Counted from the first letter of the stretch, positions 14,701-29,440 are shown. The stretch: DNA of 64,000 nt from Gadus chalcogrammus (GCF_026213295.1 NC_079415.1:23249610-23313609); one strand, 5' to 3'. Notes: generated from the sequence alone by a model not told the origin. Program-made: numbers and translations.

Positions 14701-16099
14701 CTTACCAAAGGGTTATAGGGCCATACTCCACTATTTGGTAGTGGAATACATTAGTTTTGAGCAAAATCAACAATATAAGGTTAAAAACACATTGTTGGTC
14801 AAAAAGTGATTCTAGCGCTCTGAAAAGCATTTGACACGCATAAAAACAAGAAATGTTGATTTTTCTGTTCATTTCAGAAAGCAAGTCGAAAACACATTGT
14901 TGGTCAAAAAGTGATTCTAAGCGCTCTGAAAAGAATTTTGCCGGCTTAAAAATAATAAATGTTGGTATCTCTGTCAATTTCAATGCAAACGTGTTACTAA
15001 GCTTACCAAAGGGTAATAGGGCCATACTCCACCATTTGGAAGGGGAATACATTAGTTTTGAGCAAAATCAACAATATAAGGTCAAAGACACATTGTTGGT
15101 CAAAAAGTGATTCTAGCTCTCTGAAAAGCATTTGGCACGCATAAAAACAAGAAATGTTGATTTTTCTGTTCATTTCAGAAAACAAGTCGAAAACACATTG
15201 TTGGTCAAAAAGTGATTCTAGCGCTCTGAAAAGCATTTTGCATGCGTAAAAACCAAAAATGTTGATACCTGTCATTTTCAATGCAAACGTGTGACTAAGC
15301 TTACCAAAGGGTTATAGGGCCATACTCCACTATTTGGTAGTGGAATACATTAGTTTTGAGCAAAATCAACAATATAAGGTTAAAAACACATTGTTGGTCA
15401 AAAAGTGATTCTAGCGCTCTGAAAAGCATTTTGCCGGCATAAAAACAATAAATGTTGGTATCTCTGTCAATTTCAATGCAAACATGTTACTAAGCTTACC
15501 AAAGGGTAATAGGGCCATACTCCACCATTTGGAAGGGGAATACATTAGTTTTGAGCAAAATCAACAATATAAGGTCAAAGACACATTGTTGGTCAAAAAG
15601 TGATTCTAGCGCTCTGAAAAGCATTTGGCACGCATAAAAACAAGAAATGTTGATTTTTCTGTTCGTTTCAGAAAAACAAGTCAAAAACACATTGTTGGTC
15701 AAAAAGTGATTCTAAGCGCTCTGAAAAGAATTTTGCCGGCATAAAAATAATAAATGTTGGTATCTCTGTCAATTTCAATGCAAACGTGTTACTAAGCTTA
15801 CCAAAGGGTAATAGGGCCATACTCCACCATTTGGAAGGGGAATACATTAGTTTTGAGCAAAATCAACAATATAAGGTCAAAGACACATTGTTGGTCAAAA
15901 AGTGATTCTAGCGCTCTGAAAAGCATTTGGCACGCATAAAAACAAGAAATGTTGATTTTTCTGTTCATTTCAGAAAGCAAGTCGAAAACACATTGTTGGT
16001 CAAAAAGTGATTCTAAGCGCTCCTGAAAAGAATTTTGCCGGCTTAAAAATAATAAATGTTGGTATCTCTGTCAATTTCAATGCAAACGTGTTACTAAGC
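11708..16099 (+). repeat. Block B large HOR, copy 1 (about 4392 bp)
   Basis: Landmark units at 11708, 12201, 12671, 13610, 14404, 14853 and 15003 recur about 4392-4395 bp further on (16100, 16593, 17064, 18004, 18799, 19248, 19398). They keep the same private variants, such as the GACACGCATAAAAAC unit near 14832 and 19226. The phase chosen for the boundaries is arbitrary. Confidence 0.85.
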
Positions 16100-19000
16100 T
16101 TACCAAAGGGTAATAGGGCCATACTCCACCATTTGGAAGGGGAATACATTAGTTTTGAGCAAAATCAACAATATAAGGTCAAAGACACATTGTTGGTCAA
16201 AAAGTGATTCTAGCGCTCTGAAAAGCATTTGGCACGCATAAAAACAAGAAATGTTGATTTTTCTGTTCATTTCAGAAAACAAGTCGAAAACACATTGTTG
16301 GTCAAAAAGTGATTCTAGCGCTCTGAAAAGCATTTTGCATGCGTAAAAACCAAAAATGTTGATACCTGTCATTTTCAATGCAAACGTGTGACTAAGCTTA
16401 CCAAAGGGTTATAGGGCCATACTCCACTATTTGGTAGTGGAATACATTAGTTTTGAGCAAAATCAACAATATAAGGTTAAAAACACATTGTTGGTCAAAA
16501 AGTGATTCTAGCGCTCTGAAAAGCATTTTGCCGGCATAAAAACAATAAATGTTGGTATCTCTGTCAATTTCAATGCAAACATGTTACTAAGCTTACCAAA
16601 GGGTAATAGGGCCATACTCCACCATTTGGAAGGGGAATACATTAGTTTTGAGCAAAATCAACAATATAAGGTCAAAGACACATTGTTGGTCAAAAAGTGA
16701 TTCTAGCGCTCTGAAAAGCATTTGGCACGCATAAAAACAAGAAATGTTGATTTTTCTGTTCGTTTCAGAAAAACAAGTCAAAAACACATTGTTGGTCAAA
16801 AAGTGATTCTAGCGCTCTGAAAAGCATTTTGCAAGCGTAAAAACCAAAAATGTTGATATCTGTCAATTTCAATGCAAACGTGTTATTAAGCTTACCAAAG
16901 GGTTATAGGGCCATACTCCACTATTTGGAAGTGGAATACATTAGTTTTGAGCAAAATCAACAATATAAGGTCAAAGACACATTGTTGGTCAAAAAGTGAT
17001 TCTAGCGCTCTGAAAAACATTTGGCACGCATAAAAACAAGAAATGTTGATATTTCTGTTTGTTTCAGAAAAACAAGTCAAAAACACATTGTTGGTCAAAA
17101 AGTGATTCTAGCGCTCTGAAAAGCATTTGGCACGCATAAAAACAAGAAATGTTGATTTTTCTGTTCATTTCAGAAAACAAGTCGAAAACACATTGTTGGT
17201 CAAAAAGTGATTCTAGCGCTCTGAAAAGCATTTGGCACGCATAAAAACAAGAAATGTTGATTTTTCTGTTCGTTTCAGAAAAACAAGTCAAAAACACATT
17301 GTTGGTCAAAAAGTGATTCTAGCGCTCTGAAAAGCATTTTGCCGGCATAAAAACAATAAATGTTGGTATCTCTGTCAATTTCAATGCAAACATGTTACTA
17401 AGCTTACCAAAGGGTAATAGGGCCATACTCCACCATTTGGAAGGGGAATACATTAGTTTTGAGCAAAATCAACAATATAAGGTCAAAGACACATTGTTGG
17501 TCAAAAAGTGATTCTAGCGCTCTGAAAAGCATTTGGCACGCATAAAAACAAGAAATGTTGATTTTTCTGTTCATTTCAGAAAACAAGTCGAAAACACATT
17601 GTTGGTCAAAAAGTGATTCTAGCGCTCTGAAAAGCATTTTGCATGCGTAAAAACCAAAAATGTTGATACCTGTCATTTTCAATGCAAATGTGTGACTAAG
17701 CTTACCAAAGGGTTATAGGGCCATACTCCACTATTTGGTAGTGGAATACATTAGTTTTGAGCAAAATCAACAATATAAGGTTAAAAACACATTGTTGGTC
17801 AAAAAGTGATTCTAGCGCTCTGAAAAGCATTTGGCACGCATAAAAACAAGAAATGTTGATTTTTCTGTTCATTTCAGAAAGCAAGTCGAAAACACATTGT
17901 TGGTCAAAAAGTGATTCTAAGCGCTCCTGAAAAGAATTTTGCCGGCTTAAAAATAATAAATGTTGGTATCTCTGTCAATTTCAATGCAAACGTGTTACTA
18001 AGCTTACCAAAGGGTAATAGGGCCATACTCCACCATTTGGAAGGGGAATACATTAGTTTTGAGCAAAATCAACAATATAAGGTCAAAGACACATTGTTGG
18101 TCAAAAAGTGATTCTAGCGCTCTGAAAAGCATTTGGCACGCATAAAAACAAGAAATGTTGATTTTTCTGTTCATTTCAGAAAACAAGTCGAAAACACATT
18201 GTTGGTCAAAAAGTGATTCTAGCGCTCTGAAAAGCATTTTGCATGCGTAAAAACCAAAAATGTTGATACCTGTCATTTTCAATGCAAACGTGTGACTAAG
18301 CTTACCGAAGGGTTATAGGGCCATACTCCACTATTTGGTAGTGGAATACATTAGTTTTGAGCAAAATCAACAATATAAGGTTAAAAACACATTGTTGGTC
18401 AAAAAGTGATTCTAGCGCTCTGAAAAGCATTTTGCCGGCATAAAAACAATAAATGTTGGTATCTCTGTCAATTTCAATGCAAACATGTTACTAAGCTTAC
18501 CAAAGGGTAATAGGGCCATACTCCACCATTTGGAAGGGGAATACATTAGTTTTGAGCAAAATCAACAATATAAGGTCAAAGAAACATTGTTGGTCAAAAA
18601 GTGATTCTAGCGCTCTGAAAAGCATTTGGCACGCATAAAAACAAGAAATGTTGATTTTTCTGTTCGTTTCAGAAAAACAAGTCAAAAACACATTGTTGGT
18701 CAAAAAGTGATTCTAAGCGCTCTGAAAAGAATTTTGCCGGCATAAAAATAATAAATGTTGGTATCTCTGTCAATTTCAATGCAAACGTGTTACTAAGCTT
18801 ACCAAAGGGTAATAGGGCCATACTCCACCATTTGGAAGGGGAATACATTAGTTTTGAGCAAAATCAACAATATAAGGTCAAAGACACATTGTTGGTCAAA
18901 AAGTGATTCTAGCGCTCTGAAAAGCATTTGGCACGCATAAAAACAAGAAATGTTGATTTTTCTGTTCATTTCAGAAAACAAGTCGAAAACACATTGTTGG

Positions 19001-20192
19001 TCAAAAAGTGATTCTAGCGCTCTGAAAAGCATTTTGCATGCGTAAAAACCAAAAATGTTGATACCTGTCATTTTCAATGCAAACGTGTGACTAAGCTTAC
19101 CAAAGGGTTATAGGGCCATACTCCACTATTTGGTAGTGGAATACATTAGTTTTGAGCAAAATCAACAATATAAGGTTAAAAACACATTGTTGGTCAAAAA
19201 GTGATTCTAGCGCTCTGAAAAGCATTTGACACGCATAAAAACAAGAAATGTTGATTTTTCTGTTCATTTCAGAAAGCAAGTCGAAAACACATTGTTGGTC
19301 AAAAAGTGATTCTAAGCGCTCTGAAAAGAATTTTGCCGGCTTAAAAATAATAAATGTTGGTATCTCTGTCAATTTCAATGCAAACGTGTTACTAAGCTTA
19401 CCAAAGGGTAATAGGGCCATACTCCACCATTTGGAAGGGGAATACATTAGTTTTGAGCAAAATCAACAATATAAGGTCAAAGACACATTGTTGGTCAAAA
19501 AGTGATTCTAGCGCTCTGAAAAGCATTTGGCACGCATAAAAACAAGAAATGTTGATTTTTCTGTTCATTTCAGAAAACAAGTCGAAAACACATTGTTGGT
19601 CAAAAAGTGATTCTAGCGCTCTGAAAAGCATTTTGCATGCGTAAAAACCAAAAATGTTGATACCTGTCATTTTCAATGCAAACGTGTGACTAAGCTTACC
19701 AAAGGGTTATAGGGCCATACTCCACTATTTGGTAGTGGAATACATTAGTTTTGAGCAAAATCAACAATATAAGGTTAAAAACACATTGTTGGTCAAAAAG
19801 TGATTCTAGCGCTCTGAAAAGCATTTTGCCGGCATAAAAACAATAAATGTTGGTATCTCTGTCAATTTCAATGCAAACATGTTACTAAGCTTACCAAAGG
19901 GTAATAGGGCCATACTCCACCATTTGGAAGGGGAATACATTAGTTTTGAGCAAAATCAACAATATAAGGTCAAAGACACATTGTTGGTCAAAAAGTGATT
20001 CTAGCGCTCTGAAAAGCATTTGGCACGCATAAAAACAAGAAATGTTGATTTTTCTGTTCATTTCAGAAAGCAAGTCGAAAACACATTGTTGGTCAAAAAG
20101 TGATTCTAAGCGCTCCTGAAAAGAATTTTGCCGGCTTAAAAATAATAAATGTTGGTATCTCTGTCAATTTCAATGCAAACGTGTTACTAAGC
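16100..20192 (+). repeat. Block B large HOR, copy 2 (about 4093 bp)
   Basis: Same ordered units as copy 1, but one of the three consecutive roughly 302 bp units at the 3' side of copy 1 (15496-16099) is missing here, where 19398 is followed by 19891 and then 20193. The length difference, 299-302 bp, is one whole unit. Confidence 0.8.
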
Positions 20193-23100
20193 TTACCAAA
20201 GGGTAATAGGGCCATACTCCACCATTTGGAAGGGGAATACATTAGTTTTGAGCAAAATCAACAATATAAGGTCAAAGACACATTGTTGGTCAAAAAGTGA
20301 TTCTAGCGCTCTGAAAAGCATTTGGCACGCATAAAAACAAGAAATGTTGATTTTTCTGTTCATTTCAGAAAACAAGTCGAAAACACATTGTTGGTCAAAA
20401 AGTGATTCTAGCGCTCTGAAAAGCATTTTGCATGCGTAAAAACCAAAAATGTTGATACCTGTCATTTTCAATGCAAACGTGTGACTAAGCTTACCAAAGG
20501 GTTATAGGGCCATACTCCACTATTTGGTAGTGGAATACATTAGTTTTGAGCAAAATCAACAATATAAGGTTAAAAACACATTGTTGGTCAAAAAGTGATT
20601 CTAGCGCTCTGAAAAACATTTGGCACGCATAAAAACAAGAAATGTTGATATTTCTGTTTGTTTCAGAAAAACAAGTCAAAAACACATTGTTGGTCAAAAA
20701 GTGATTCTAGCGCTCTGAAAAGCATTTGGCACGCATAAAAACAAGAAATGTTGATTTTTCTGTTCATTTCAGAAAACAAGTCGAAAACACATTGTTGGTC
20801 AAAAAGTGATTCTAGCGCTCTGAAAAGCATTTGGCACGCATAAAAACAAGAAATGTTGATTTTTCTGTTCGTTTCAGAAAAACAAGTCAAAAACACATTG
20901 TTGGTCAAAAAGTGATTCTAGCGCTCTGAAAAGCATTTTGCCGGCATAAAAACAATAAATGTTGGTATCTCTGTCAATTTCAATGCAAACATGTTACTAA
21001 GCTTACCAAAGGGTAATAGGGCCATACTCCACCATTTGGAAGGGGAATACATTAGTTTTGAGCAAAATCAACAATATAAGGTCAAAGACACATTGTTGGT
21101 CAAAAAGTGATTCTAGCGCTCTGAAAAGCATTTGGCACGCATAAAAACAAGAAATGTTGATTTTTCTGTTCATTTCAGAAAACAAGTCGAAAACACATTG
21201 TTGGTCAAAAAGTGATTCTAGCGCTCTGAAAAGCATTTTGCATGCGTAAAAACCAAAAATGTTGATACCTGTCATTTTCAATGCAAATGTGTGACTAAGC
21301 TTACCAAAGGGTTATAGGGCCATACTCCACTATTTGGTAGTGGAATACATTAGTTTTGAGCAAAATCAACAATATAAGGTTAAAAACACATTGTTGGTCA
21401 AAAAGTGATTCTAGCGCTCTGAAAAGCATTTGGCACGCATAAAAACAAGAAATGTTGATTTTTCTGTTCATTTCAGAAAGCAAGTCGAAAACACATTGTT
21501 GGTCAAAAAGTGATTCTAAGCGCTCCTGAAAAGAATTTTGCCGGCTTAAAAATAATAAATGTTGGTATCTCTGTCAATTTCAATGCAAACGTGTTACTAA
21601 GCTTACCAAAGGGTAATAGGGCCATACTCCACCATTTGGAAGGGGAATACATTAGTTTTGAGCAAAATCAACAATATAAGGTCAAAGACACATTGTTGGT
21701 CAAAAAGTGATTCTAGCGCTCTGAAAAGCATTTGGCACGCATAAAAACAAGAAATGTTGATTTTTCTGTTCATTTCAGAAAACAAGTCGAAAACACATTG
21801 TTGGTCAAAAAGTGATTCTAGCGCTCTGAAAAGCATTTTGCATGCGTAAAAACCAAAAATGTTGATACCTGTCATTTTCAATGCAAACGTGTGACTAAGC
21901 TTACCGAAGGGTTATAGGGCCATACTCCACTATTTGGTAGTGGAATACATTAGTTTTGAGCAAAATCAACAATATAAGGTTAAAAACACATTGTTGGTCA
22001 AAAAGTGATTCTAGCGCTCTGAAAAGCATTTTGCCGGCATAAAAACAATAAATGTTGGTATCTCTGTCAATTTCAATGCAAACATGTTACTAAGCTTACC
22101 AAAGGGTAATAGGGCCATACTCCACCATTTGGAAGGGGAATACATTAGTTTTGAGCAAAATCAACAATATAAGGTCAAAGAAACATTGTTGGTCAAAAAG
22201 TGATTCTAGCGCTCTGAAAAGCATTTGGCACGCATAAAAACAAGAAATGTTGATTTTTCTGTTCGTTTCAGAAAAACAAGTCAAAACACATTGTTGGTCA
22301 AAAAGTGATTCTAAGCGCTCTGAAAAGAATTTTGCCGGCATAAAAATAATAAATGTTGGTATCTCTGTCAATTTCAATGCAAACGTGTTACTAAGCTTAC
22401 CAAAGGGTAATAGGGCCATACTCCACCATTTGGAAGGGGAATACATTAGTTTTGAGCAAAATCAACAATATAAGGTCAAAGACACATTGTTGGTCAAAAA
22501 GTGATTCTAGCGCTCTGAAAAGCATTTGGCACGCATAAAAACAAGAAATGTTGATTTTTCTGTTCATTTCAGAAAACAAGTCGAAAACACATTGTTGGTC
22601 AAAAAGTGATTCTAGCGCTCTGAAAAGCATTTTGCATGCGTAAAAACCAAAAATGTTGATACCTGTCATTTTCAATGCAAACGTGTGACTAAGCTTACCA
22701 AAGGGTTATAGGGCCATACTCCACTATTTGGTAGTGGAATACATTAGTTTTGAGCAAAATCAACAATATAAGGTTAAAAACACATTGTTGGTCAAAAAGT
22801 GATTCTAGCGCTCTGAAAAGCATTTGACACGCATAAAAACAAGAAATGTTGATTTTTCTGTTCATTTCAGAAAGCAAGTCGAAAACACATTGTTGGTCAA
22901 AAAGTGATTCTAAGCGCTCTGAAAAGAATTTTGCCGGCTTAAAAATAATAAATGTTGGTATCTCTGTCAATTTCAATGCAAACGTGTTACTAAGCTTACC
23001 AAAGGGTAATAGGGCCATACTCCACCATTTGGAAGGGGAATACATTAGTTTTGAGCAAAATCAACAATATAAGGTCAAAGACACATTGTTGGTCAAAAAG

Positions 23101-23790
23101 TGATTCTAGCGCTCTGAAAAGCATTTGGCACGCATAAAAACAAGAAATGTTGATTTTTCTGTTCATTTCAGAAAACAAGTCGAAAACACATTGTTGGTCA
23201 AAAAGTGATTCTAGCGCTCTGAAAAGCATTTTGCATGCGTAAAAACCAAAAATGTTGATACCTGTCATTTTCAATGCAAACGTGTGACTAAGCTTACCAA
23301 AGGGTTATAGGGCCATACTCCACTATTTGGTAGTGGAATACATTAGTTTTGAGCAAAATCAACAATATAAGGTTAAAAACACATTGTTGGTCAAAAAGTG
23401 ATTCTAGCGCTCTGAAAAGCATTTTGCCGGCATAAAAACAATAAATGTTGGTATCTCTGTCAATTTCAATGCAAACATGTTACTAAGCTTACCAAAGGGT
23501 AATAGGGCCATACTCCACCATTTGGAAGGGGAATACATTAGTTTTGAGCAAAATCAACAATATAAGGTCAAAGACACATTGTTGGTCAAAAAGTGATTCT
23601 AGCGCTCTGAAAAGCATTTGGCACGCATAAAAACAAGAAATGTTGATTTTTCTGTTCATTTCAGAAAGCAAGTCGAAAACACATTGTTGGTCAAAAAGTG
23701 ATTCTAAGCGCTCCTGAAAAGAATTTTGCCGGCTTAAAAATAATAAATGTTGGTATCTCTGTCAATTTCAATGCAAACGTGTTACTAAGC
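20193..23790 (+). repeat. Block B large HOR, copy 3 (about 3598 bp)
   Basis: Units at 20491, 20663, 21003, 21301, 21603, 22096, 22397 and 22695 match units 3598-3599 bp upstream in copy 2, including private variants such as CTTACCGAAGG (18302 and 21901) and GTTTGTTTCAG (17058 and 20657). Relative to copy 2, about 495 bp after the first unit is absent, again a whole-unit loss. A partial fourth copy continues to about 24390. Confidence 0.8.
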
Positions 23791-24389
23791 TTACCAAAGG
23801 GTAATAGGGCCATACTCCACCATTTGGAAGGGGAATACATTAGTTTTGAGCAAAATCAACAATATAAGGTCAAAGACACATTGTTGGTCAAAAAGTGATT
23901 CTAGCGCTCTGAAAAGCATTTGGCACGCATAAAAACAAGAAATGTTGATTTTTCTGTTCATTTCAGAAAACAAGTCGAAAACACATTGTTGGTCAAAAAG
24001 TGATTCTAGCGCTCTGAAAAGCATTTTGCATGCGTAAAAACCAAAAATGTTGATACCTGTCATTTTCAATGCAAACGTGTGACTAAGCTTACCAAAGGGT
24101 TATAGGGCCATACTCCACTATTTGGTAGTGGAATACATTAGTTTTGAGCAAAATCAACAATATAAGGTTAAAAACACATTGTTGGTCAAAAAGTGATTCT
24201 AGCGCTCTGAAAAGCATTTGGCACGCATAAAAACAAGAAATGTTGATTTTTCTGTTCATTTCAGAAAGCAAGTCGAAAACACATTGTTGGTCAAAAAGTG
24301 ATTCTAAGCGCTCTGAAAAGAATTTTGCCGGCTTAAAAATAATAAATGTTGGTATCTCTGTCAATTTCAATGCAAACGTGTTACTAAGC

Positions 24390-25776
24390 TTACCAAAGGG
24401 TAATAGGGCCATACTCCACCATTTGGAAGGGGAATACATTAGTTTTGAGCAAAATCAACAATATAAGGTCAAAGACACATTGTTGGTCAAAAAGTGATTC
24501 TAGCGCTCTGAAAAGCAATTGGCACGCATAAAAACAAGAAATGTTGATTTTTCTGTTCATTTCAGAAAACAAGTCGAAAACACATTGTTGGTCAAAAAGT
24601 GATTCTAGCGCTCTGAAAAGCATTTTGCATGCGTAAAAACCAAAAATGTTGATACCTGTCATTTTCAATGCAAACATGTGACTAAGCTTACCAAAGGGTT
24701 ATAGGGCCATACTCCACTATTTGGTAGTGGAATACATTAGTTTTGAGCAAAATCAACAATATAAGGTTAAAAACACATTGTTGGTCAAAAAGTGATTCTA
24801 GCGCTCTGAAAAGCATTTTGCCGGCATAAAAACAATAAATGTTGGTATCTCTGTCAATTTCAATGCAAACATGTTACTAAGCTTACCAAAGGGTAATAGG
24901 GCCATACTCCACTATTTGGTAGTGGAATACATTAGTTTTGAGCAAAATCAACAATATAAGGTCAAAGACACATTGTTGGTCAAAAAGTGATTCTAGCGCT
25001 CTGAAAAACATTTGGCACGCATAAAGAAATGTTGATTTTTCTGTTCATTTCAGAAAACAAGTCGAAAACACATTGTTGGTCAAAAAGTGATTCTAGCGCT
25101 CTGAAAAGCATTTTGCATGCGTAAAAACCAAAAATGTTGATATCTGTCATTTTCAATGCAAACGTGTGACTAAGCTTACCAAAGGGTTATAGGGGCATAC
25201 TCCACTATTTGGTAGTGGAATACATTAGTTTTGAGCAAAATCAACAATATAAGGTTAAAAACACATTGTTGGTCAAAAAGTGATTCTAGCGCTCTGAAAA
25301 GCATTTGGCACGAATAAAAACAAGAAATGTTGATATCTCTGTTCGTTTCAGAAAAACAAGTCAAAAACACATTGTTGGTCAAAAAGTGATTCTAGCGATC
25401 TGAAAAGCATTTTGCCGGCATAAAAACAATAAATGTTGGTATCTCTGTCAATTTCAATGCAAACATGTTACTAAGCTTACCAAAGGGTAATAGGGCCATA
25501 CTCCACCATTTGGAAGGGGAATACATTAGTTTTGAGCAAAATCAACAATTTAAGGTCAAAGACACATTGTTGGTCAAAAAGTGATTCTAGCGCTCTGAAA
25601 AGCATTTGGCACACATAAAAACAAGAAATGTTGATTTTTCTGTTCATTTCAGAAAACAAGTCGAAAACACATTGTTGGTCAAAAAGTGATTCTAGCGCTC
25701 TGAAAAGCATTTTGCCGGCATAAAAACAATAAATGTTGGTATCTCTGTCAATTTCAATGCAAACGTGTTACTTAGC
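24390..25776 (+). repeat. 1387 bp tandem duplication, left copy
   Basis: Landmarks at 24390, 25176, 25477 and 25733 recur 1387 bp later at 25777, 26563, 26864 and 27120. They share private variants: the shortened GCATAAAGAAATG unit (25019 and 26406), AGGGGCATACTCC, GCACGAATAAAAAC and AGCGATCTGAAAAGC. The near identity shows a recent duplication of a five-unit block. Confidence 0.88.
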
Positions 25777-27163
25777 TTACCAAAGGGTTATAGGGCCATA
25801 CTCCACTATTTGGAAGTGGAATACATTAGTTTTGAGCAAAATCAACAATATAAGGTCAAAGACACATTGTTGGTCAAAAAGTGATTCTAGCGCTCTGAAA
25901 AACATTTGGCACGCATAAAAACAAGAAATGTTGATTTTTCTGTTCATTTCAGAAAACAAGTCGAAAACACATTGTTGGTCAAAAAGTGATTCTAGCGCTC
26001 TGAAAAGCATTTTGCATGCGTAAAAACCAAAAATGTTGATACCTGTCATTTTCAATGCAAACATGTGACTAAGCTTACCAAAGGGTTATAGGGCCATACT
26101 CCACTATTTGGTAGTGGAATACATTAGTTTTGAGCAAAATCAACAATATAAGGTTAAAAACACATTGTTGGTCAAAAAGTGATTCTAGCGCTCTGAAAAG
26201 CATTTTGCCGGCATAAAAACAATAAATGTTGGTATCTCTGTCAATTTCAATGCAAACATGTTACTAAGCTTACCAAAGGGTAATAGGGCCATACTCCACT
26301 ATTTGGTAGTGGAATACATTAGTTTTGAGCAAAATCAACAATATAAGGTCAAAGACACATTGTTGGTCAAAAAGTGATTCTAGCGCTCTGAAAAACATTT
26401 GGCACGCATAAAGAAATGTTGATTTTTCTGTTCATTTCAGAAAACAAGTCGAAAACACATTGTTGGTCAAAAAGTGATTCTAGCGCTCTGAAAAGCATTT
26501 TGCATGCGTAAAAACCAAAAATGTTGATATCTGTCATTTTCAATGCAAACGTGTGACTAAGCTTACCAAAGGGTTATAGGGGCATACTCCACTATTTGGT
26601 AGTGGAATACATTAGTTTTGAGCAAAATCAACAATATAAGGTTAAAAACACATTGTTGGTCAAAAAGTGATTCTAGCGCTCTGAAAAGCATTTGGCACGA
26701 ATAAAAACAAGAAATGTTGATATCTCTGTTCGTTTCAGAAAAACAAGTCAAAAACACATTGTTGGTCAAAAAGTGATTCTAGCGATCTGAAAAGCATTTT
26801 GCCGGCATAAAAACAATAAATGTTGGTATCTCTGTCAATTTCAATGCAAACATGTTACTAAGCTTACCAAAGGGTAATAGGGCCATACTCCACCATTTGG
26901 AAGGGGAATACATTAGTTTTGAGCAAAATCAACAATTTAAGGTCAAAGACACATTGTTGGTCAAAAAGTGATTCTAGCGCTCTGAAAAGCATTTGGCACA
27001 CATAAAAACAAGAAATGTTGATTTTTCTGTTCATTTCAGAAAACAAGTCGAAAACACATTGTTGGTCAAAAAGTGATTCTAGCGCTCTGAAAAGCATTTT
27101 GCCGGCATAAAAACAATAAATGTTGGTATCTCTGTCAATTTCAATGCAAACGTGTTACTTAGC
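25777..27163 (+). repeat. 1387 bp tandem duplication, right copy
   Basis: Second copy of the block starting at 24390, with the same order of unusual variants. It ends where the roughly 302 bp units resume near 27164. Confidence 0.88.
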
Positions 27164-28059
27164 TTACCAAAGGGTTATAGGGCCATACTCCACTATTTGG
27201 AAGTGGAATACATTAGTTTTGAGCAAAATCAACAATATAAGGTCAAAGACACATTGTTGGTCAAAAAGTGATTCTAGCGCTCTGAAAAACATTTGGCACG
27301 CATAAAAACAAGAAATGTTGATATTTCTGTTCGTTTCAGAAAAACAAGTCAAAAACACATTGTTGGTCAAAAAGTGATTCTAAGCGCTCTGAAAAGAATT
27401 TTGCCGGCATAAAAATAATAAATATTGGTATCTCTGTCAATTTCAATGCAAACGTGTTACTAAGCTTACCAAAGGGTAATAGGGCCATACTCCACCATTT
27501 GGAAGGGAAATACATTAGTTTTGAGCAAAATCAACAATATAAGTTCAAAGACACATTGTTGGTCAAAAAGTGATTCTAGCGCTCTGAAAAGCATTTGGCA
27601 CACATAAAAACAAGAAATGTTGATATCTCTGTTCGTTTCAGAAAAACAAGTCAAAATCACATTGTTGGTCAAAAAGTGATTCTAGCGCTCTGAAAAGCAT
27701 TTTGCTTGCGTAAAAACCAAAAATGTTGATATCTGTCAATTTCAATGCAAACGTGTGACTAAGCTTACCAAAGGGTTATAGGGCCATACTCCACTATTTG
27801 GTAGTGGAATACATTAGTTTTGAGCAAAATCAACAATATAAGGTTAAAAACACATTGTTGGTCAAAAAGTGATTCTAGCGCTCTGAAAAGCATTTGGAAA
27901 GCATTAAAAAAAAGAAATGTTGATTTTTCTGTTCATTTCAGAAAACAAGTCCAAAACACATTGTTGGTCAAAAAGTGATTCTAGCGCTCTGAAAAGCATT
28001 TTGCAAGCGTAAAAACCAAAAATGTTGATATCTGTCAATTTCAATGCAAACGTGTTATT

Positions 28060-29440
28060 AAGCTTACCAAAGGGTTATAGGGCCATACTCCACTATTCGG
28101 AAGTGGAATACATTAGTTTTGAGCAAAATCAACAATATAAGGTCAAAGACACATTGTTGGTCAAAAAGTTATTCTAGCGCTCTTAAAAACATTAGGCACG
28201 CATAAAAACAAGAAATGTTGATATTTCTGTTCGTTTCAGAAAAACAAGTCAAAAACACATTGTTGGTCAAAAAGTGATTCTAAGCGCTCTGAAAAGAATT
28301 GTGCAGGTATAAAAACAAGAAATGTTGGTATCTCTGTCAATTTCAATGCAAACGTGTTACAAAGCTTACCAAAGGGTTATTGGGCCATACTCCACTATTT
28401 GGAAGTGGAATATATTAGTTTTGAGCAAAATCAACAATGTAAGGTCAAAAACACTTTGTTGGTCGAAAAGTGATTCTAGCGCTCTGAAAAGCATTTTGCC
28501 GGCATAAAAACAATAAATGTTGGTATCTCTGTCAATTTCAATGCAAACGTGTTACTTAGCTTACCAAAGGGTTATAGGGCCATACTCCACTATTTGGAAG
28601 TGGAATACATTAGTTTTGAGTAGAATCAACAATATAAGATTAAAGACACATTGTTGGTCAAAAAGTGATTCTAGCGCTCTGAAAAGCATTTTGCAAGCGT
28701 AAAAAACAAAAATGTTGATATCTGTCAATTTCAATGCAAACGTGTTACTAAGCTTATCAAAGAGTTATAGGGCCATACTCCACTATTTGGAAGTGGAATA
28801 CATTAGTTTTGAGCAAAATCAACAATATAAGGTCAAAGACACATTGTAGGTCAAAAAGTGATTCTAGCGCTCTTAAAAACATTTGGCACGCATAAAAACA
28901 AGAAATGTTGATATTTCTGTTCGTTTCAGAAAAACAAGTCAAAAACACATTGTTGGTCAAAAAGTGATTCTAAGCGCTCTGAAAATAATTGTGCAGGTAT
29001 AAAAACAAGAAATGTTGGTATCTCTGTCAATTTCAATGCAAACGTGTTACAAAGCTTACCAAAGGGTTATTGGGCCATACTCCACTATTTGGAAGTGGAA
29101 TATATTAGTTTTGAGCAAAATCAACAATGTAAGGTCAAAAACACGTTGTTGGTCGAAAAGTGATTCTAGCGCTCTGAAAAGCATTTGGAACGCATAAAAA
29201 CAAGAAATGTTGGTATCTCTGTCAATTTCAATGCAAACGTGTTACTTAGCTTACCAAAGGGTTATAGGGCCATGCTCCACTATTTGGAAGTGGAATACAT
29301 TAGTTTTGAGTAGAATCAACAATATAAGATTAAAGACACATTGTTGGTCAAAAAGTGATTCTAGCGCTCTGAAAAGCATTTTGCAAGCGTAAAAAACAAA
29401 AATGTTGATATCTGTCAATTTCAATGCAAACGTGTTACTA
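28060..29440 (+). repeat. 690 bp tandem duplication in block B
   Basis: Two successive stretches of about 690 bp carry the same private changes: GTGCAGGTATAAAAAC, GGTTATTGGGCC, GGAATATATTAG, GTTGGTCGAAAAG, TTGAGTAGAATC and AAGATTAAAGAC (for example 28322 versus 29012, and 28517 versus 29207). Exact boundaries are uncertain by a few tens of bases. Several of these variants are typical of block D beyond the transposon. Confidence 0.8.
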
